A DNA stretch of 64,000 nucleotides from Arenimonas composti TR7-09 = DSM 18010 (lineage in GTDB: Bacteria > Pseudomonadota > Gammaproteobacteria > Xanthomonadales > Xanthomonadaceae), in NCBI RefSeq assembly GCF_000426365.1, contig NZ_AUFF01000001.1:620001-684000 (forward strand). Reading direction: 5' to 3'. Under the pieces are notes generated by a model. The model worked only from the letters and a program-made list of their open reading frames with translations, was not told where the DNA came from and searched no databases. The position numbers and the translations under genes are program-made. Below are positions 50,783 to 59,982 of the stretch, piece after piece; the first letter of the stretch is position 1, and every line of letters begins with the position of its first letter.

Positions 50783-53700
50783 TCAACCGACGATGCGCGA
50801 CGGCTCGGCGAGCAATTGCTCGAATTGCTCCGCCGGCAGCGCCCGCGAGAACAGGAAACCCTGGCCGTACTGGCAGCCGACCTTCTCGAGCAGGGCGCGC
50901 TGGCCCGGGGTCTCGATGCCTTCGGCGGTCAGCGCCAGTCCGAGCTCGTCGGCGAACGCGGTGATCGTGCGCACGATCGCGCGGTGGCGCGGATTGGTCT
51001 CGACATCGCGGATGAACACCTGGTCCATCTTCAGCGCGTCGAAAGGCGAGGCGGCGAAGGACTCCAGCGACGAGTAGCCCGTGCCGAAATCGTCGACGAC
51101 CAGACCGACACCGAGCGCCTTGAGCGCCAGCAGCCGCTGTTCGGCCTGGGTGCGGCCGGCGCGGAAAGCCGTCTCGGTGACCTCGAGCCGCAGCGAAGCC
51201 GGCGGCAGCCGGTGCTTCTGCAGCAGCGAGAACACTTCCTCGACGATCTCCGGCGACACCATCTGCCGTTCGTCGACATTGACGTTCATGCTCAGCGCAC
51301 CGCGGTCCGGGAAGCGCTCGCGCCAGTCGGCGAGCCGGCGGCAGGCCTCGCGCAGCGCCCAGGCGTCCAGGTCGACGATCAGGCCGGTTTCCTCGGCGAC
51401 GGCGAGGAACTCGCCCGGCAGCAGCAGGCCGCGCACCGGATGCCGCCAGCGCACCAGCGCCTCGGCGCCGGCGAGGCGACCGCCCTTCAGCTCGACGATC
51501 GGCTGGTAGTACAGCTCGAACTCGCCGCGCTCGAAGGCCAGCCGGAAGTCGGTCTCCAGCTGCAGCCGGCTCTGCGCCTGCTGGTGCATGCCCTCGTCGA
51601 AAATCACGAAGCCGGACTTGCCGGCCGCCTTCGCCCGGTACATCGCGGTGTCGGCATCGCGCAGCACCTGGTCCGGCGATTCGTATTCGCGGCGGCCGAT
51701 CACGATGCCGAGGCTCGCCGCCGAGAACACCTGCTGGCCGGCGATGTCGAAGGGCTGCTCGAACAGTTTCAGCACCCGCCTGGCGATGTCGACCGCGCGG
51801 TCGTGGTCGCAGGGACCGTCCGGCAGCAGGGTGAACTCGTCGCCGCCGTAGCGGGCGATCAGCACGTCACGCAGCAGGTTGTCCTCGAGCCGGCGGGCGA
51901 TCTCCACGAGCAGGCGGTCGCCGGCGCCGTGGCCGAGGCTGTCGTTGACCCACTTGAATCCGTCCAGGTCGAGGAACAGCACCGCATAGTCGCCGCGGTC
52001 GTTGCGGCGCGCCGAATGCATCGCCTCGGCGAGGCGCTGGTTGAACAGCATCCGGTTCGGCAGGCCGGTCAGCGGATCGTGGGTCGCGTGGAAGCGCAGG
52101 CGCTCCTCCGCCTCGCGCTGGCGGGTCACGTCCAGCACGGTGCCGGTGAGGTGTTCGCGGCCGTCGATCTGGACCGGGCCGATGCTGACGCGGGCCTGCA
52201 CCCGGTGGCCGTCCTGGTGGATCAGCGTGGTTTCGAAGTCCGGCGCCACCGGCTCGCCGGCGCGGCGGGCGCGGTCGCGGCGCTCGGATTGCGCGATCGA
52301 ATCCGGCGCCATGATCCGGCGGTAATCGACCCCGACGAGCCCGCCCTCGCCGTAGCCGAGCATCCGCGCGAACGCCTGGTTGGCATAGGTGTAGCGGTCG
52401 CCGTCCATGATGAAGACGCCGACCTGGCTGTTCTCCACCAGCGTGCGGTACTTCGCCTCGGACTGCTGCAGTGCCAGCTGGATCGCGTGGCGCTCGTCGA
52501 TGTCGAGCACCGAACCGGTGAAGTGCTGGGGATTACCGGCTTCGTCGCGGATCAGCAGGGCGCTGGCGTTGACCCACTTCAGGCTGCCGTCGCGGCAGCG
52601 CACCCGGGTCTCGGACTGGTTCACGTGGCCGCGGCGCAGGGCACCCTGCACGAGCCGGTCGCGCTCGGCCGCATCGGCGAACACCTGCAGGATGTCGCCG
52701 AGTCCGGCCTTGAGCTGTTCGGCATCGTCGTAGCCGAGGATGCGCGCCAGCTCGGGATTCACTTCCATGATCCGGCCGTCGAGGCCGGCACGGAACAGGC
52801 CGGCCGGCGAGGTCTCGAACAGTTCGCGGTATCGGCGCTCGGCCTCGGCCACCGCGCGCTGCCGGCGGCGGTCCTCGGTGACGTCGCGCAGGGTGCCGGT
52901 CGAGGCGATGTCGCCGCGGTACTCGACCGCGTCCGCGCGCACTTCGCAGAGGATGCGCTGGCCGTCGCCGCGGCGCAGGTGCACCTCGTAGACCTGCGGG
53001 TCGCGCGAGCCGGCCTCGCGCTGGGCGCGCCGGTTGGCCTGCGCGGCGAGGTCGGACGGGTCGATCAGGCGCATGTACTCCATGCCGATCAGCTGCTCGA
53101 CCGGCCAGGCGAGCGTGCGTGCCATCGCCTCGTTCGCGAACAGCACCCTGCCGTGCTGGATCAGGAAGACGCCGTCGCGGCTGTTCTCGACCAGCACCTT
53201 GTAGAGCGCCTGCGACTGCCGCAAGGCCTCCTCGGCCTCGACCTGGGCGGTGATGTCGATCACCGATCCCTCGTGGAAGAGGATGCGGCCTTCGGCATCG
53301 CGGATGGCGCGGGCGTTTTCGCTGACCCAGATCACGCTGCCGTCGCGGCGGCGCATCTGGGCGCGCCAGCCCTCGACCCGGCCACCGTCGCGCAGTTTCG
53401 CGTGCATGCGCGGCAGCATGTCGGGGTCGACGTAGATCGCCGCGAGGTCGCGCCCGCGCTCGGCCAGCAGCTGCGAGGGCGACTCGTGCCCGAGCAGGCG
53501 CGCCAGCGCCGGGTTGACGTCGAGGAAGCCGCCTTGCGGCAGGCTCCGGTAGATGCCTTCCGAGGCGGCCAGATAGAGCGAGCGGTAAAGGGTGTGGTCG
53601 CGTTCCGCCGGCGGGATCTCGGTCTCTTCCGGCAGCAGGTGGACAAGGCAGAACACCACCCGGTCGCCGTCGTCGTCGGCGAATTCGACGCTGATCTCGG

Positions 53701-53965
53701 CCGGCCGGGTCTGGCCGTCGGGGCGGCCGAACAGCAGCGGCAGGCGCACCACCCGGCGGCCCGCGCGCAGGTGGCTCCAGAGGTGCGCACGGGTGTCCGG
53801 ATCCGGCCAGATGCCGAGCTCCAGCGGTAACCGGCCGATCACCTGCTCGCGCCGCCAGCCGGTGCTACGCTCGAACGCGGCATTGACGCCGAGGAACGCG
53901 CCGTCACTCGCGCGCAACACCGCGACGATGCTTTCCGACGACTCGAAGGCCTCGGCGAGGCGCAT
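50783..53965 (-). CDS. Cyclic-di-GMP protein: five PAS domains, GGDEF, EAL
   Basis: The 1,060-residue cytoplasmic signalling protein has no membrane segment. Five PAS folds are read at about 10-115, 130-260, 265-385, 390-510 and 515-635. GGDEF follows with HDPLTGLPNR and an intact RYGGDEF signature. The EAL domain has AEALVRWRHP, LEVTETA, VDDFGTGYSSL, KMDQVFI and EGIET, all catalytic residues present. Both synthesis and hydrolysis of c-di-GMP are therefore possible. ATG 53965 is chosen; upstream sequence belongs to msrP on the other strand. The PAS ligands are unknown. Confidence 0.92.
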   Translation of the reverse strand: MRLAEAFESSESIVAVLRASDGAFLGVNAAFERSTGWRREQVIGRLPLELGIWPDPDTRAHLWSHLRAGRRVVRLPLLFGRPDGQTRPAEISVEFADDDGDRVVFCLVHLLPEETEIPPAERDHTLYRSLYLAASEGIYRSLPQGGFLDVNPALARLLGHESPSQLLAERGRDLAAIYVDPDMLPRMHAKLRDGGRVEGWRAQMRRRDGSVIWVSENARAIRDAEGRILFHEGSVIDITAQVEAEEALRQSQALYKVLVENSRDGVFLIQHGRVLFANEAMARTLAWPVEQLIGMEYMRLIDPSDLAAQANRRAQREAGSRDPQVYEVHLRRGDGQRILCEVRADAVEYRGDIASTGTLRDVTEDRRRQRAVAEAERRYRELFETSPAGLFRAGLDGRIMEVNPELARILGYDDAEQLKAGLGDILQVFADAAERDRLVQGALRRGHVNQSETRVRCRDGSLKWVNASALLIRDEAGNPQHFTGSVLDIDERHAIQLALQQSEAKYRTLVENSQVGVFIMDGDRYTYANQAFARMLGYGEGGLVGVDYRRIMAPDSIAQSERRDRARRAGEPVAPDFETTLIHQDGHRVQARVSIGPVQIDGREHLTGTVLDVTRQREAEERLRFHATHDPLTGLPNRMLFNQRLAEAMHSARRNDRGDYAVLFLDLDGFKWVNDSLGHGAGDRLLVEIARRLEDNLLRDVLIARYGGDEFTLLPDGPCDHDRAVDIARRVLKLFEQPFDIAGQQVFSAASLGIVIGRREYESPDQVLRDADTAMYRAKAAGKSGFVIFDEGMHQQAQSRLQLETDFRLAFERGEFELYYQPIVELKGGRLAGAEALVRWRHPVRGLLLPGEFLAVAEETGLIVDLDAWALREACRRLADWRERFPDRGALSMNVNVDERQMVSPEIVEEVFSLLQKHRLPPASLRLEVTETAFRAGRTQAEQRLLALKALGVGLVVDDFGTGYSSLESFAASPFDALKMDQVFIRDVETNPRHRAIVRTITAFADELGLALTAEGIETPGQRALLEKVGCQYGQGFLFSRALPAEQFEQLLAEPSRIVG

Positions 53966-54037
53966 CCCTTTTCCCGGTGATTCAGCCGAACCGGAGTATA
54001 GCGACCGACGTGGCCGCGCATGACGCAGGAGTCCGCG

Positions 54038-54991
54038 ATGTCCCGATTCGAACCGCCGCGCATCCCCGCTTCCGAGATCACCCCCGAAATCGTGTGGCGG
54101 TCGCGCCGGCGCCTGCTCGGCCTCGGCCTCGCGAGTCCGATGCTGCTGCTGTCGGCCTGCGCGCGGGCCGACGGCGACGCGGCGCCGCCCGGTCCGGTGC
54201 CCACCGCCGCCGACGACAGCGACGCCCTGACCTCGTTCGCGGACGTCACCGGCTACAACAACTTCTACGAATTCGGCACCGGCAAGGACGATCCGGCGCG
54301 CAACGCGCACACGCTGCGCCCGGCGCCGTGGTCGGTGGAGGTCGCCGGTGAAGCCGGTCTCACCGGCACGTTCGCGCTCGAGGACCTGCTCTCGCCGCAT
54401 GTCGCCGAGGAGCGGATCTACCGGCTGCGCTGCGTCGAGGGCTGGTCGATGGTGATTCCGTGGCAGGGCATTCCGCTGGCGGCGGTGCTGCAGCGTTTCC
54501 AGCCGACGTCGCGGGCGAAGTACGTCGCCTTCACGACCCTCGCCGACCGGGCTCAGATGCCGGGCCTGCGCTATCCGGCCCTCGACTGGCCCTATCGGGA
54601 GGGCCTGCGCATCGACGAGGCGATGCACCCGCTGACCCTGCTCGCCACCGGCGTCTACGGCAAGCCGCTGCCGAACCAGAACGGCGCGCCGCTGCGCCTG
54701 GTGGTGCCGTGGAAGTACGGCTTCAAGAGCGTCAAGTCGATCGTCCGCATCGAATTCACCGAGACGATGCCGCCGACCAGCTGGAACATGGCCCAGCCTT
54801 CCGAATACGGCTTCTATTCGAACGTGAACCCGGACGTCGACCATCCGCGCTGGAGCCAGCGCAGTGAACGGCGGATCGCCGGCGACGGCAGCAAGCTGTT
54901 CGCCCGCCGCATTCCGACCCTGCCCTTCAACGGCTATGGCGAACAGGTCGCCGCGCTGTACGCGGGCATGGACCTGCGGCGGTGGTTCTGA
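54038..54991 (+). CDS. msrP: Periplasmic methionine sulfoxide reductase, molybdopterin subunit
   Basis: Mo-molybdopterin enzyme that repairs oxidised Met in periplasmic proteins. Tat signal [20 protein letters not shown] is visible; its C-terminal Cys could even be a lipobox. Family motifs are [11 protein letters not shown], the molybdenum-ligand Cys in [30 protein letters not shown] and [20 protein letters not shown] 54038 is preferred because AGGAG lies 6-10 bp upstream; ATG 54020 adds six residues. The adjacent msrQ supplies electrons. Confidence 0.94.
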   Translation: MSRFEPPRIPASEITPEIVWRSRRRLLGLGLASPMLLLSACARADGDAAPPGPVPTAADDSDALTSFADVTGYNNFYEFGTGKDDPARNAHTLRPAPWSVEVAGEAGLTGTFALEDLLSPHVAEERIYRLRCVEGWSMVIPWQGIPLAAVLQRFQPTSRAKYVAFTTLADRAQMPGLRYPALDWPYREGLRIDEAMHPLTLLATGVYGKPLPNQNGAPLRLVVPWKYGFKSVKSIVRIEFTETMPPTSWNMAQPSEYGFYSNVNPDVDHPRWSQRSERRIAGDGSKLFARRIPTLPFNGYGEQVAALYAGMDLRRWF

Positions 54992-55680
54992 ACGGGCGAG
55001 CCTCCCGCGCGGGTCGCCTCGACGTGCGCTGGTTCGCGCTGAAGACGGCAGCGCATCTGCTCGCGCTGTTGCCCCTGGCGCAGTTGCTGCGCGGCGCCCT
55101 GGTCGACATCCGCGGCAGTGATCCGCTGGCCGGTGTCGGCCTGGCCGCGGCGACGCTGGGCGCCGACCCGGTGCAGGCCATCACCCATGCGACCGGCGAC
55201 TGGGCACTGCGTTTCCTGCTGGCCAGCCTGACGATGACACCCCTGCGCCGGCTCACCGGCGCGACGTGGCCGCTGCGCTTCCGCCGCCTGCTCGGGCTGT
55301 ACGCGTTCGCCTATGCCAGCCTGCATCTGGCGACCTATGTGGTGCTGGACCTCGGCGGTTACTGGGCGCAGGTATTCGAGGACATCGTCGAGCGCCCCTT
55401 CATCACCGTCGGTTTCGCCGCGTGGCTGCTGCTGGTGCCGCTGGCGCTGACCTCCACCCGCGGCTGGATGCGCCGGCTGGGCCGCCGCTGGGGCCAGTTG
55501 CACCGGCTGGTGTACGCGGTCGCGGTGCTGGCGGTGCTGCACTTCTTCTGGCTGGTGAAATCCGACCTGCGCGAACCGCTGGCCTACGCGGCGGTGCTGG
55601 CGCTGCTGCTCGGCCTGCGGCTGTTCTGGCGCCTGCGCCGGCCGGCGCCGGTACCCCGGGCTCAGCCGCGCGGGGCGTAG
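54982..55680 (+). CDS. msrQ: Haem-binding membrane subunit of the MsrPQ system
   Basis: Ferric-reductase-like inner-membrane cytochrome b, 232 residues, passing electrons to MsrP. Conserved features are [40 protein letters not shown] with the haem-ligand His, and [27 protein letters not shown] with two more. It begins at GTG 54982, overlapping msrP by 10 bp, so the two are coupled. The last 19 bp overlap the convergent FHA gene. Confidence 0.93.
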   Translation: MVLNGRASRAGRLDVRWFALKTAAHLLALLPLAQLLRGALVDIRGSDPLAGVGLAAATLGADPVQAITHATGDWALRFLLASLTMTPLRRLTGATWPLRFRRLLGLYAFAYASLHLATYVVLDLGGYWAQVFEDIVERPFITVGFAAWLLLVPLALTSTRGWMRRLGRRWGQLHRLVYAVAVLAVLHFFWLVKSDLREPLAYAAVLALLLGLRLFWRLRRPAPVPRAQPRGA

Positions 55681-56516
55681 AGCAGCAGCCAGGTGAGCGC
55701 GACCGCCAGCACGAAGGCCGCGCAGATCAGCCACCACAGCGAATGCGGATCGCGCGGCGGTGCCGGTTCGGGCGCAGCGCCACGATCGGACACCGGTGTC
55801 GGCATCTTCACCGCCTTGATCGTCTGCGTATGGGTCGGCATCGCCGGGCGCTGATCGCCCTCCTGGCCACGCCCCGGCAGCCCGGGCGCCTCGACGACGA
55901 AGCGGTGCTGTTCGATCGCGATCTGGTCACCGGGCGACAGCACCGCATCGACCACCGGGAAGCCGTTCACCAGCGTGGCGTTCTTGCCGGCGGCACGCAG
56001 CACCACGCGGTCGCCATGGAGTTCGATCACCGCATGCTTCTCGGCGACCGCCGGGTCGTCGAGGCGGATGTCGGCTCCGGATTGCCGGCCGATCGCCCGC
56101 GGTTCGGTCAGGGTGTAGGCACGGCCGAAATGCACGCCGGACAGCCCGCGCAGGATCACCCGCGAGGCCGATACGCGATTGGCATCGGTCATCGCCGGCG
56201 GCGCGCTGGCCGGGATGCCGCGTTCGATCGCCGGCTCGTCGTCACCCTTGATCACCACCCGCAGGCGGTCGAGGCAGACCAGGTCGCCGGGCCGCAGCAG
56301 TGCCAGGCGCTGTACCGGGCGGGCATTGACGTGCACGCCTTTCACCCCTGCCGGCACGCGCAGCCACAGGCCACGGCGATCCGCGAGGAAACTCGCGTGC
56401 AGCGGCGCGAGTCCCGCCGCAGGCAGGCAAATCACGTTGCCGGCGCGGCCGCCGACGGTGACCTCGCCGCGCAAGGCCACGCTCTCGTGTTCGCCGTCGG
56501 GAAACGTCAACTGCAT
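55662..56516 (-). CDS. Membrane-anchored protein with two FHA domains
   Basis: The 284-residue protein has two FHA phosphothreonine-binding folds. The first (about 15-95) is degenerate, with GGRAGNVICLPAAGLAPLHASF. The second (about 130-205) is canonical: IGRQSGADIRLDDPAVAEKHAVI and NATLVNGFPV. After a Pro-rich linker comes one C-terminal transmembrane helix ([21 protein letters not shown]). The FHA domains should face the cytoplasm. No Ser/Thr kinase gene is nearby, so the phospho-partner is unknown. It overlaps msrQ convergently by 19 bp. Confidence 0.85.
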   Translation of the reverse strand: MQLTFPDGEHESVALRGEVTVGGRAGNVICLPAAGLAPLHASFLADRRGLWLRVPAGVKGVHVNARPVQRLALLRPGDLVCLDRLRVVIKGDDEPAIERGIPASAPPAMTDANRVSASRVILRGLSGVHFGRAYTLTEPRAIGRQSGADIRLDDPAVAEKHAVIELHGDRVVLRAAGKNATLVNGFPVVDAVLSPGDQIAIEQHRFVVEAPGLPGRGQEGDQRPAMPTHTQTIKAVKMPTPVSDRGAAPEPAPPRDPHSLWWLICAAFVLAVALTWLLLYAPRG

Positions 56517-56618
56517 CCGGTGCCCTCCCCCGTCGCGGAATCTAGCACGGCCTCACGCGCCGCAACGCTTGGTCGGAAACGCGAAGCCGCGCAGAATGGG
56601 GGCTTCCCGGGAGGAACC

Positions 56619-56894
56619 ATGGCCGACATCGACATCCGCCGTCCGCATTCGCGATCGCTGAAGGACGCCCGCGCGGCGATCGAGCGCGTCGCCGAGCACA
56701 TCGCCGCCAAGTTCGACGTGGAATACGGCTGGAACGGCGACACGATGGAATTCTCGCGCAGCGGCGTCGACGGCCACATCGCCGTCACCGCGAAGGAAGT
56801 GCACGTCACCGCGACCCTCGGCTTCCTGCTGATGGCCATCCGCGGGCCGATCGAACGCGAGATCCACCAGTACCTCGACCGCGAGTTCGGCTAG
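56619..56894 (+). CDS. Polyhydroxyalkanoic acid system family protein
   Basis: The 91-residue protein matches the PHA granule-region family: HSRSLKDARAAIERVAEHIAAKFDVEYGWNGD, a membrane-touching strand ATLGFLLMAIRGPIEREI and a C-terminal QYLDREFG. The function in PHA metabolism is not defined, but members occur beside phasin and PHA genes. A strong GGGAGGAA ribosome site precedes the ATG. The stop overlaps that of the convergent gene. Confidence 0.85.
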   Translation: MADIDIRRPHSRSLKDARAAIERVAEHIAAKFDVEYGWNGDTMEFSRSGVDGHIAVTAKEVHVTATLGFLLMAIRGPIEREIHQYLDREFG

Positions 56895-57640
56895 CGCCGG
56901 CGTTTCGCCGGCGCGGCGACGCCGCTGGCGCCCGCGAACGGATCCGGATGGCCGGCGAACAGCCGCGCCGACGCCTGCCGCTCGCGCTCGCCGATCGCCT
57001 CGAGGAAGGCGTCGGCGTCGCCGAGTTCGGCGAACGCGGCGAAGCCCCGCTCGAGGAATCCCTGCAGCTCGCCGAGTCCGGCGGCCCGCGCCGGCAGGCG
57101 CGACGCCCGCAGCAGCCGGAACACCCCGTGCTTCTTCACCGCCGCGTCGAGGATCCGCCCGACGCCGAGGATCAGGTCGATCTGGTGCGCGCGCAGGCGC
57201 GGACAGCCGGTTTCCCGGTAGGCGTCACCGTAGTCGGCGAGCGTGATCGGCGCCCGCGGCTTCGGCCGTCGTGCCAGGGCCGCCGCCATCTTCAGGTCGA
57301 AGGCGTGGCTGAGCACGGCCAGTTCGATCGCATCGGCCGCGGCCACCAGCAGCGCCTCCGGCAGCAGCCGCGACATCAGCGGCATGATCCGCGCGACATC
57401 GCGGTCGCGGGCGCTGAAATCGCGCTCGCCGTAGAGGTCGGTGAGGAAGAACTCGGCCGCCGGGCGCATGCGTGGGTGGTCGAGGAAATCGGCGAAGCCT
57501 TCCGTCAGCCGGCGGGTCTGCCAGGCGCGCAGCGGCGCCAGCGTCGGCAGGCGGTTGCGCGGCTGCCGCACCGGGTCGTTGACCTCGGCCTGCCAGGCCA
57601 GCCGCCGCGCCAGCCTTTGCCGCAGTTCGGGCGAACTCAT
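56891..57640 (-). CDS. FFLEELY-motif family protein, function unknown
   Basis: The 249-residue helical protein contains RPAAEFFLTDLYGERDFSAR, a variant of the FFLEELY motif that names this uncharacterised proteobacterial family. It continues with a DLKMAAALARR helix and a CPRLRAHQIDLILGVGRILD segment. No signal peptide or membrane helix. It lies tail-to-tail with the PHA-system gene and divergent from a patatin-like lipase gene, which suggests a link to storage lipids but does not prove one. Confidence 0.8.
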   Translation of the reverse strand: MSSPELRQRLARRLAWQAEVNDPVRQPRNRLPTLAPLRAWQTRRLTEGFADFLDHPRMRPAAEFFLTDLYGERDFSARDRDVARIMPLMSRLLPEALLVAAADAIELAVLSHAFDLKMAAALARRPKPRAPITLADYGDAYRETGCPRLRAHQIDLILGVGRILDAAVKKHGVFRLLRASRLPARAAGLGELQGFLERGFAAFAELGDADAFLEAIGERERQASARLFAGHPDPFAGASGVAAPAKRRR

Positions 57641-57743
57641 CGCCGGCGCTGCCCTGGGATCGGGGAATCGTGATCCATTGCTCTCTTGTGGGGTCCGGTC
57701 CGGCGGATACAATCGCCGCGCCTCTAACGGGAGTCGCCCTAGC

Positions 57744-59018
57744 ATGCTGGTTCTTCAGCCCGCCCGGAAGCGCCGGCCGCGCAGCGAGGGACGCATCGGC
57801 CTGGCGATCGCCGGCGGCGGCCCGATCGGCGGCATGTACGAACTCGGCGCCCTGCGCGCCCTCGACCGCGCGGTCGAGGGACTCGACCTGACACGGCTCG
57901 AGGTCTACGTCGGCGTCAGTTCCGGCGCCTTCCTCGCCGCCGGCCTCGCCAACCGGCTCGACACCGCCGGCATGTGCCGGATCTTCATCACCGGCGACAG
58001 CGACGAGGTGCGCTTCCGCCCCGAGATCTTCCTGCGCCCGGCCTTCCTCGAGTATTTCCGTCGCGCCTCGGCGCTGCCGCGGATCGCCTTCGACTGGTGG
58101 AAGGACCTGGTCACCGACCCGAGCGGCGCCCGCCTGAGCGAAGTCGTCGGGCGTTTCGGCGGCGTGATCCCGACCGGCCTGTTCGACAACCGCGGCATCG
58201 AGGAATTCCTGCGCAAGGTGTTCACGATCCGCGGCCGCAGCAACGACTTCCGCGAGCTCGGCGCGAAGCTCACGGTCGTCGCGGTCGACCTCGACAGCGG
58301 CGCTGCCGTGCGCTTCGGCGGCCCCGGCTGGGACGACGTGCCGATCTCGCTGGCGGTGCAGGCCAGTTCCGCGCTGCCCGGCCTCTACCCGCCGGTGGAC
58401 ATCCGCGGCCACCACTTCGTCGACGGCGCGCTGCGGCGGACGATGCACGCCTCGGTCGTGCTCGACCACGGCGTCGACCTGATGCTGGGCATCAACCCCT
58501 TCGTGCCGTTCAATGCCAGCCGTGGCGGCCGGCCACCCGAGGGTCTCGACAAGCTCGCCGAGGGCGGCCTGCCGGTGGTGCTGTCGCAGACCTTCCGCAC
58601 CCTGCTGCAGTCGCGGATGCGGGTCGGCCTCGACAAGTACGCGCGCCAGTATCCGGACGTCGACCAGCTGGTGTTCGAACCGAACGAGGACGACGGCGAG
58701 ATGTTCTTCACCAATGTCTTCAGCTATTCCAGCCGCCAGCGCGTCTGCGAACATGCCTTCCGCGCAACCCTCGCCGACCTGCGCCGGCGCCGCACGGAGC
58801 TCGCGCCGGTGCTGGCGCGGCACGGGCTGTCGCTGCGCGACGAGGTCCTCGACGACCCGCACGCGTCGATCCTCGACGGCATCGGCCGTCCGCCCCGGCG
58901 CACCGAGACCACGGCGAAGCTGCAGCGGGCCCTGGACGACGTCGAGGCGGTGCTGCACGCCCGCCGCCGGCGCGCCCGTGCTGCAGCGCGACATCGCCGG
59001 GACCTCACGTCGGCCTGA
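57744..59018 (+). CDS. Patatin-like phospholipase/esterase
   Basis: The 424-residue Ser-Asp dyad hydrolase has the oxyanion motif AIAGGGPIGGMYELGAL (about 26), the nucleophile elbow GVSSGAF (Ser about 61) and the dyad Asp in HFVDGALRRT. No signal peptide, so intracellular action on lipid or PHA-granule substrates is plausible. The C-terminus is Arg-rich ([14 protein letters not shown]). It is followed after 89 bp by a phasin gene, giving a storage-granule context. Confidence 0.88.
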   Translation: MLVLQPARKRRPRSEGRIGLAIAGGGPIGGMYELGALRALDRAVEGLDLTRLEVYVGVSSGAFLAAGLANRLDTAGMCRIFITGDSDEVRFRPEIFLRPAFLEYFRRASALPRIAFDWWKDLVTDPSGARLSEVVGRFGGVIPTGLFDNRGIEEFLRKVFTIRGRSNDFRELGAKLTVVAVDLDSGAAVRFGGPGWDDVPISLAVQASSALPGLYPPVDIRGHHFVDGALRRTMHASVVLDHGVDLMLGINPFVPFNASRGGRPPEGLDKLAEGGLPVVLSQTFRTLLQSRMRVGLDKYARQYPDVDQLVFEPNEDDGEMFFTNVFSYSSRQRVCEHAFRATLADLRRRRTELAPVLARHGLSLRDEVLDDPHASILDGIGRPPRRTETTAKLQRALDDVEAVLHARRRRARAAARHRRDLTSA

Positions 59019-59107
59019 CAGGCTGGTGTGAATGCTCTAGTCCCGGCACGCAGATTGCCGGCCATGCGGCGCTGTCCGCCCTGGTTGCACAACGGAGTCG
59101 AACCACG

Positions 59108-59800
59108 ATGGCCAAACTGAAGAAGAACGCGCGGTCGCGTGCGTCCACCGCCCCGAAGGCGGGCGCCGACCTGCAGGCGAAGGCCGAGCAGATGTCGCGC
59201 TCGATCGTCGAATCCGCGCAGCAGATCTGGATGGCCGGCATCGGCGCGTTCAACCGCGCCCAGGGCGAAGGCTCGAAGCTGTTCGAGGCGCTGGTGCGCG
59301 AAGGCATGTCGATCGAGCAGTCCACCCGCAAGCTCGCCACCGGCCGCGTCGACGCCGTGCGGGATGCGGTCGAGGATCGCGTCGGTGTCGTGCGCGAGCG
59401 TGCCGTCGATACCTGGGACCGCCTCGAGAAGGTGTTCGAGGACCGCGTGCAGCGCGCGCTGACACGTCTCGGCGTGCCGGGCCGCGAAGACCTCGGTGGC
59501 CTCGCCGAGCGCGTCGACGACCTCACCGCCGCACTGCGCCGCCTCGGTGGCGCCCCGACCAGGAGCCCGGCGAAGCCGGCGAAGACCGCCCGTGCGCGTC
59601 GTGCCGCCAGCCGCAAGCCGGCCGAGGCCGCGAAGAAGGCCGCGCCGCGCAAGGCTGCGGCGAAGAAGGGCGCTGCCGCGCCGGTCGCGAAGAAGGCGGC
59701 CACCCGCAAGTCGGCCGCGAAGAAGGCGCGCCCGGCCGCCGCGCGCAAGCCGACCCTGCCGTCGGCGCCGACCCCGGTCACGCCGGCCGCCGGCGACTGA
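59108..59800 (+). CDS. Phasin-family protein with histone-H1-like tail (PhaF-like)
   Basis: The 230-residue protein covers polyhydroxyalkanoate granules in its family. The N-terminal phasin part (about 25-150) has SIVESAQQIWMAGIGAFNRAQGEGSKLFEALV and a long amphipathic helix. The tail (about 160-215) is Lys/Ala/Pro-rich with repeated AAKKA-type units, as in PhaF, where the tail binds DNA and distributes granules between daughter cells. No PHA synthase is in the window. Followed by a strong terminator. Confidence 0.88.
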   Translation: MAKLKKNARSRASTAPKAGADLQAKAEQMSRSIVESAQQIWMAGIGAFNRAQGEGSKLFEALVREGMSIEQSTRKLATGRVDAVRDAVEDRVGVVRERAVDTWDRLEKVFEDRVQRALTRLGVPGREDLGGLAERVDDLTAALRRLGGAPTRSPAKPAKTARARRAASRKPAEAAKKAAPRKAAAKKGAAAPVAKKAATRKSAAKKARPAAARKPTLPSAPTPVTPAAGD

Positions 59801-59878
59801 TTTCACGTCCGCCAGCCAGTTCCGGAACCGCCGCTCCCTCCCCTGCGGTTCCGGCTGGCGGGCGCCTTTGACCGTTCG

Positions 59879-59910
59879 ACGCCCGGCCCCGTGCCGGGCG
59901 TTGCGTTTCC
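59879..59910 (+). terminator. Terminator after the phasin gene
   Basis: A 9-bp stem ACGCCCGGC / GCCGGGCGT with a CCCGT loop is followed by TGCGTTT. Just upstream (59810-59861) is a second, larger imperfect hairpin with GGAACCGC/GCGGTTCC and CGCCAGCC/GGCTGGCG arms, so two structures lie between the phasin gene and the next gene. Confidence 0.65.
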
Positions 59911-59982
59911 ATCCCCGCCGCCCGCGCCGGCGTTCCGCGTTATCCTTGACGGCCCATTTCGCCTCCACCCGGAGTCCCCTGG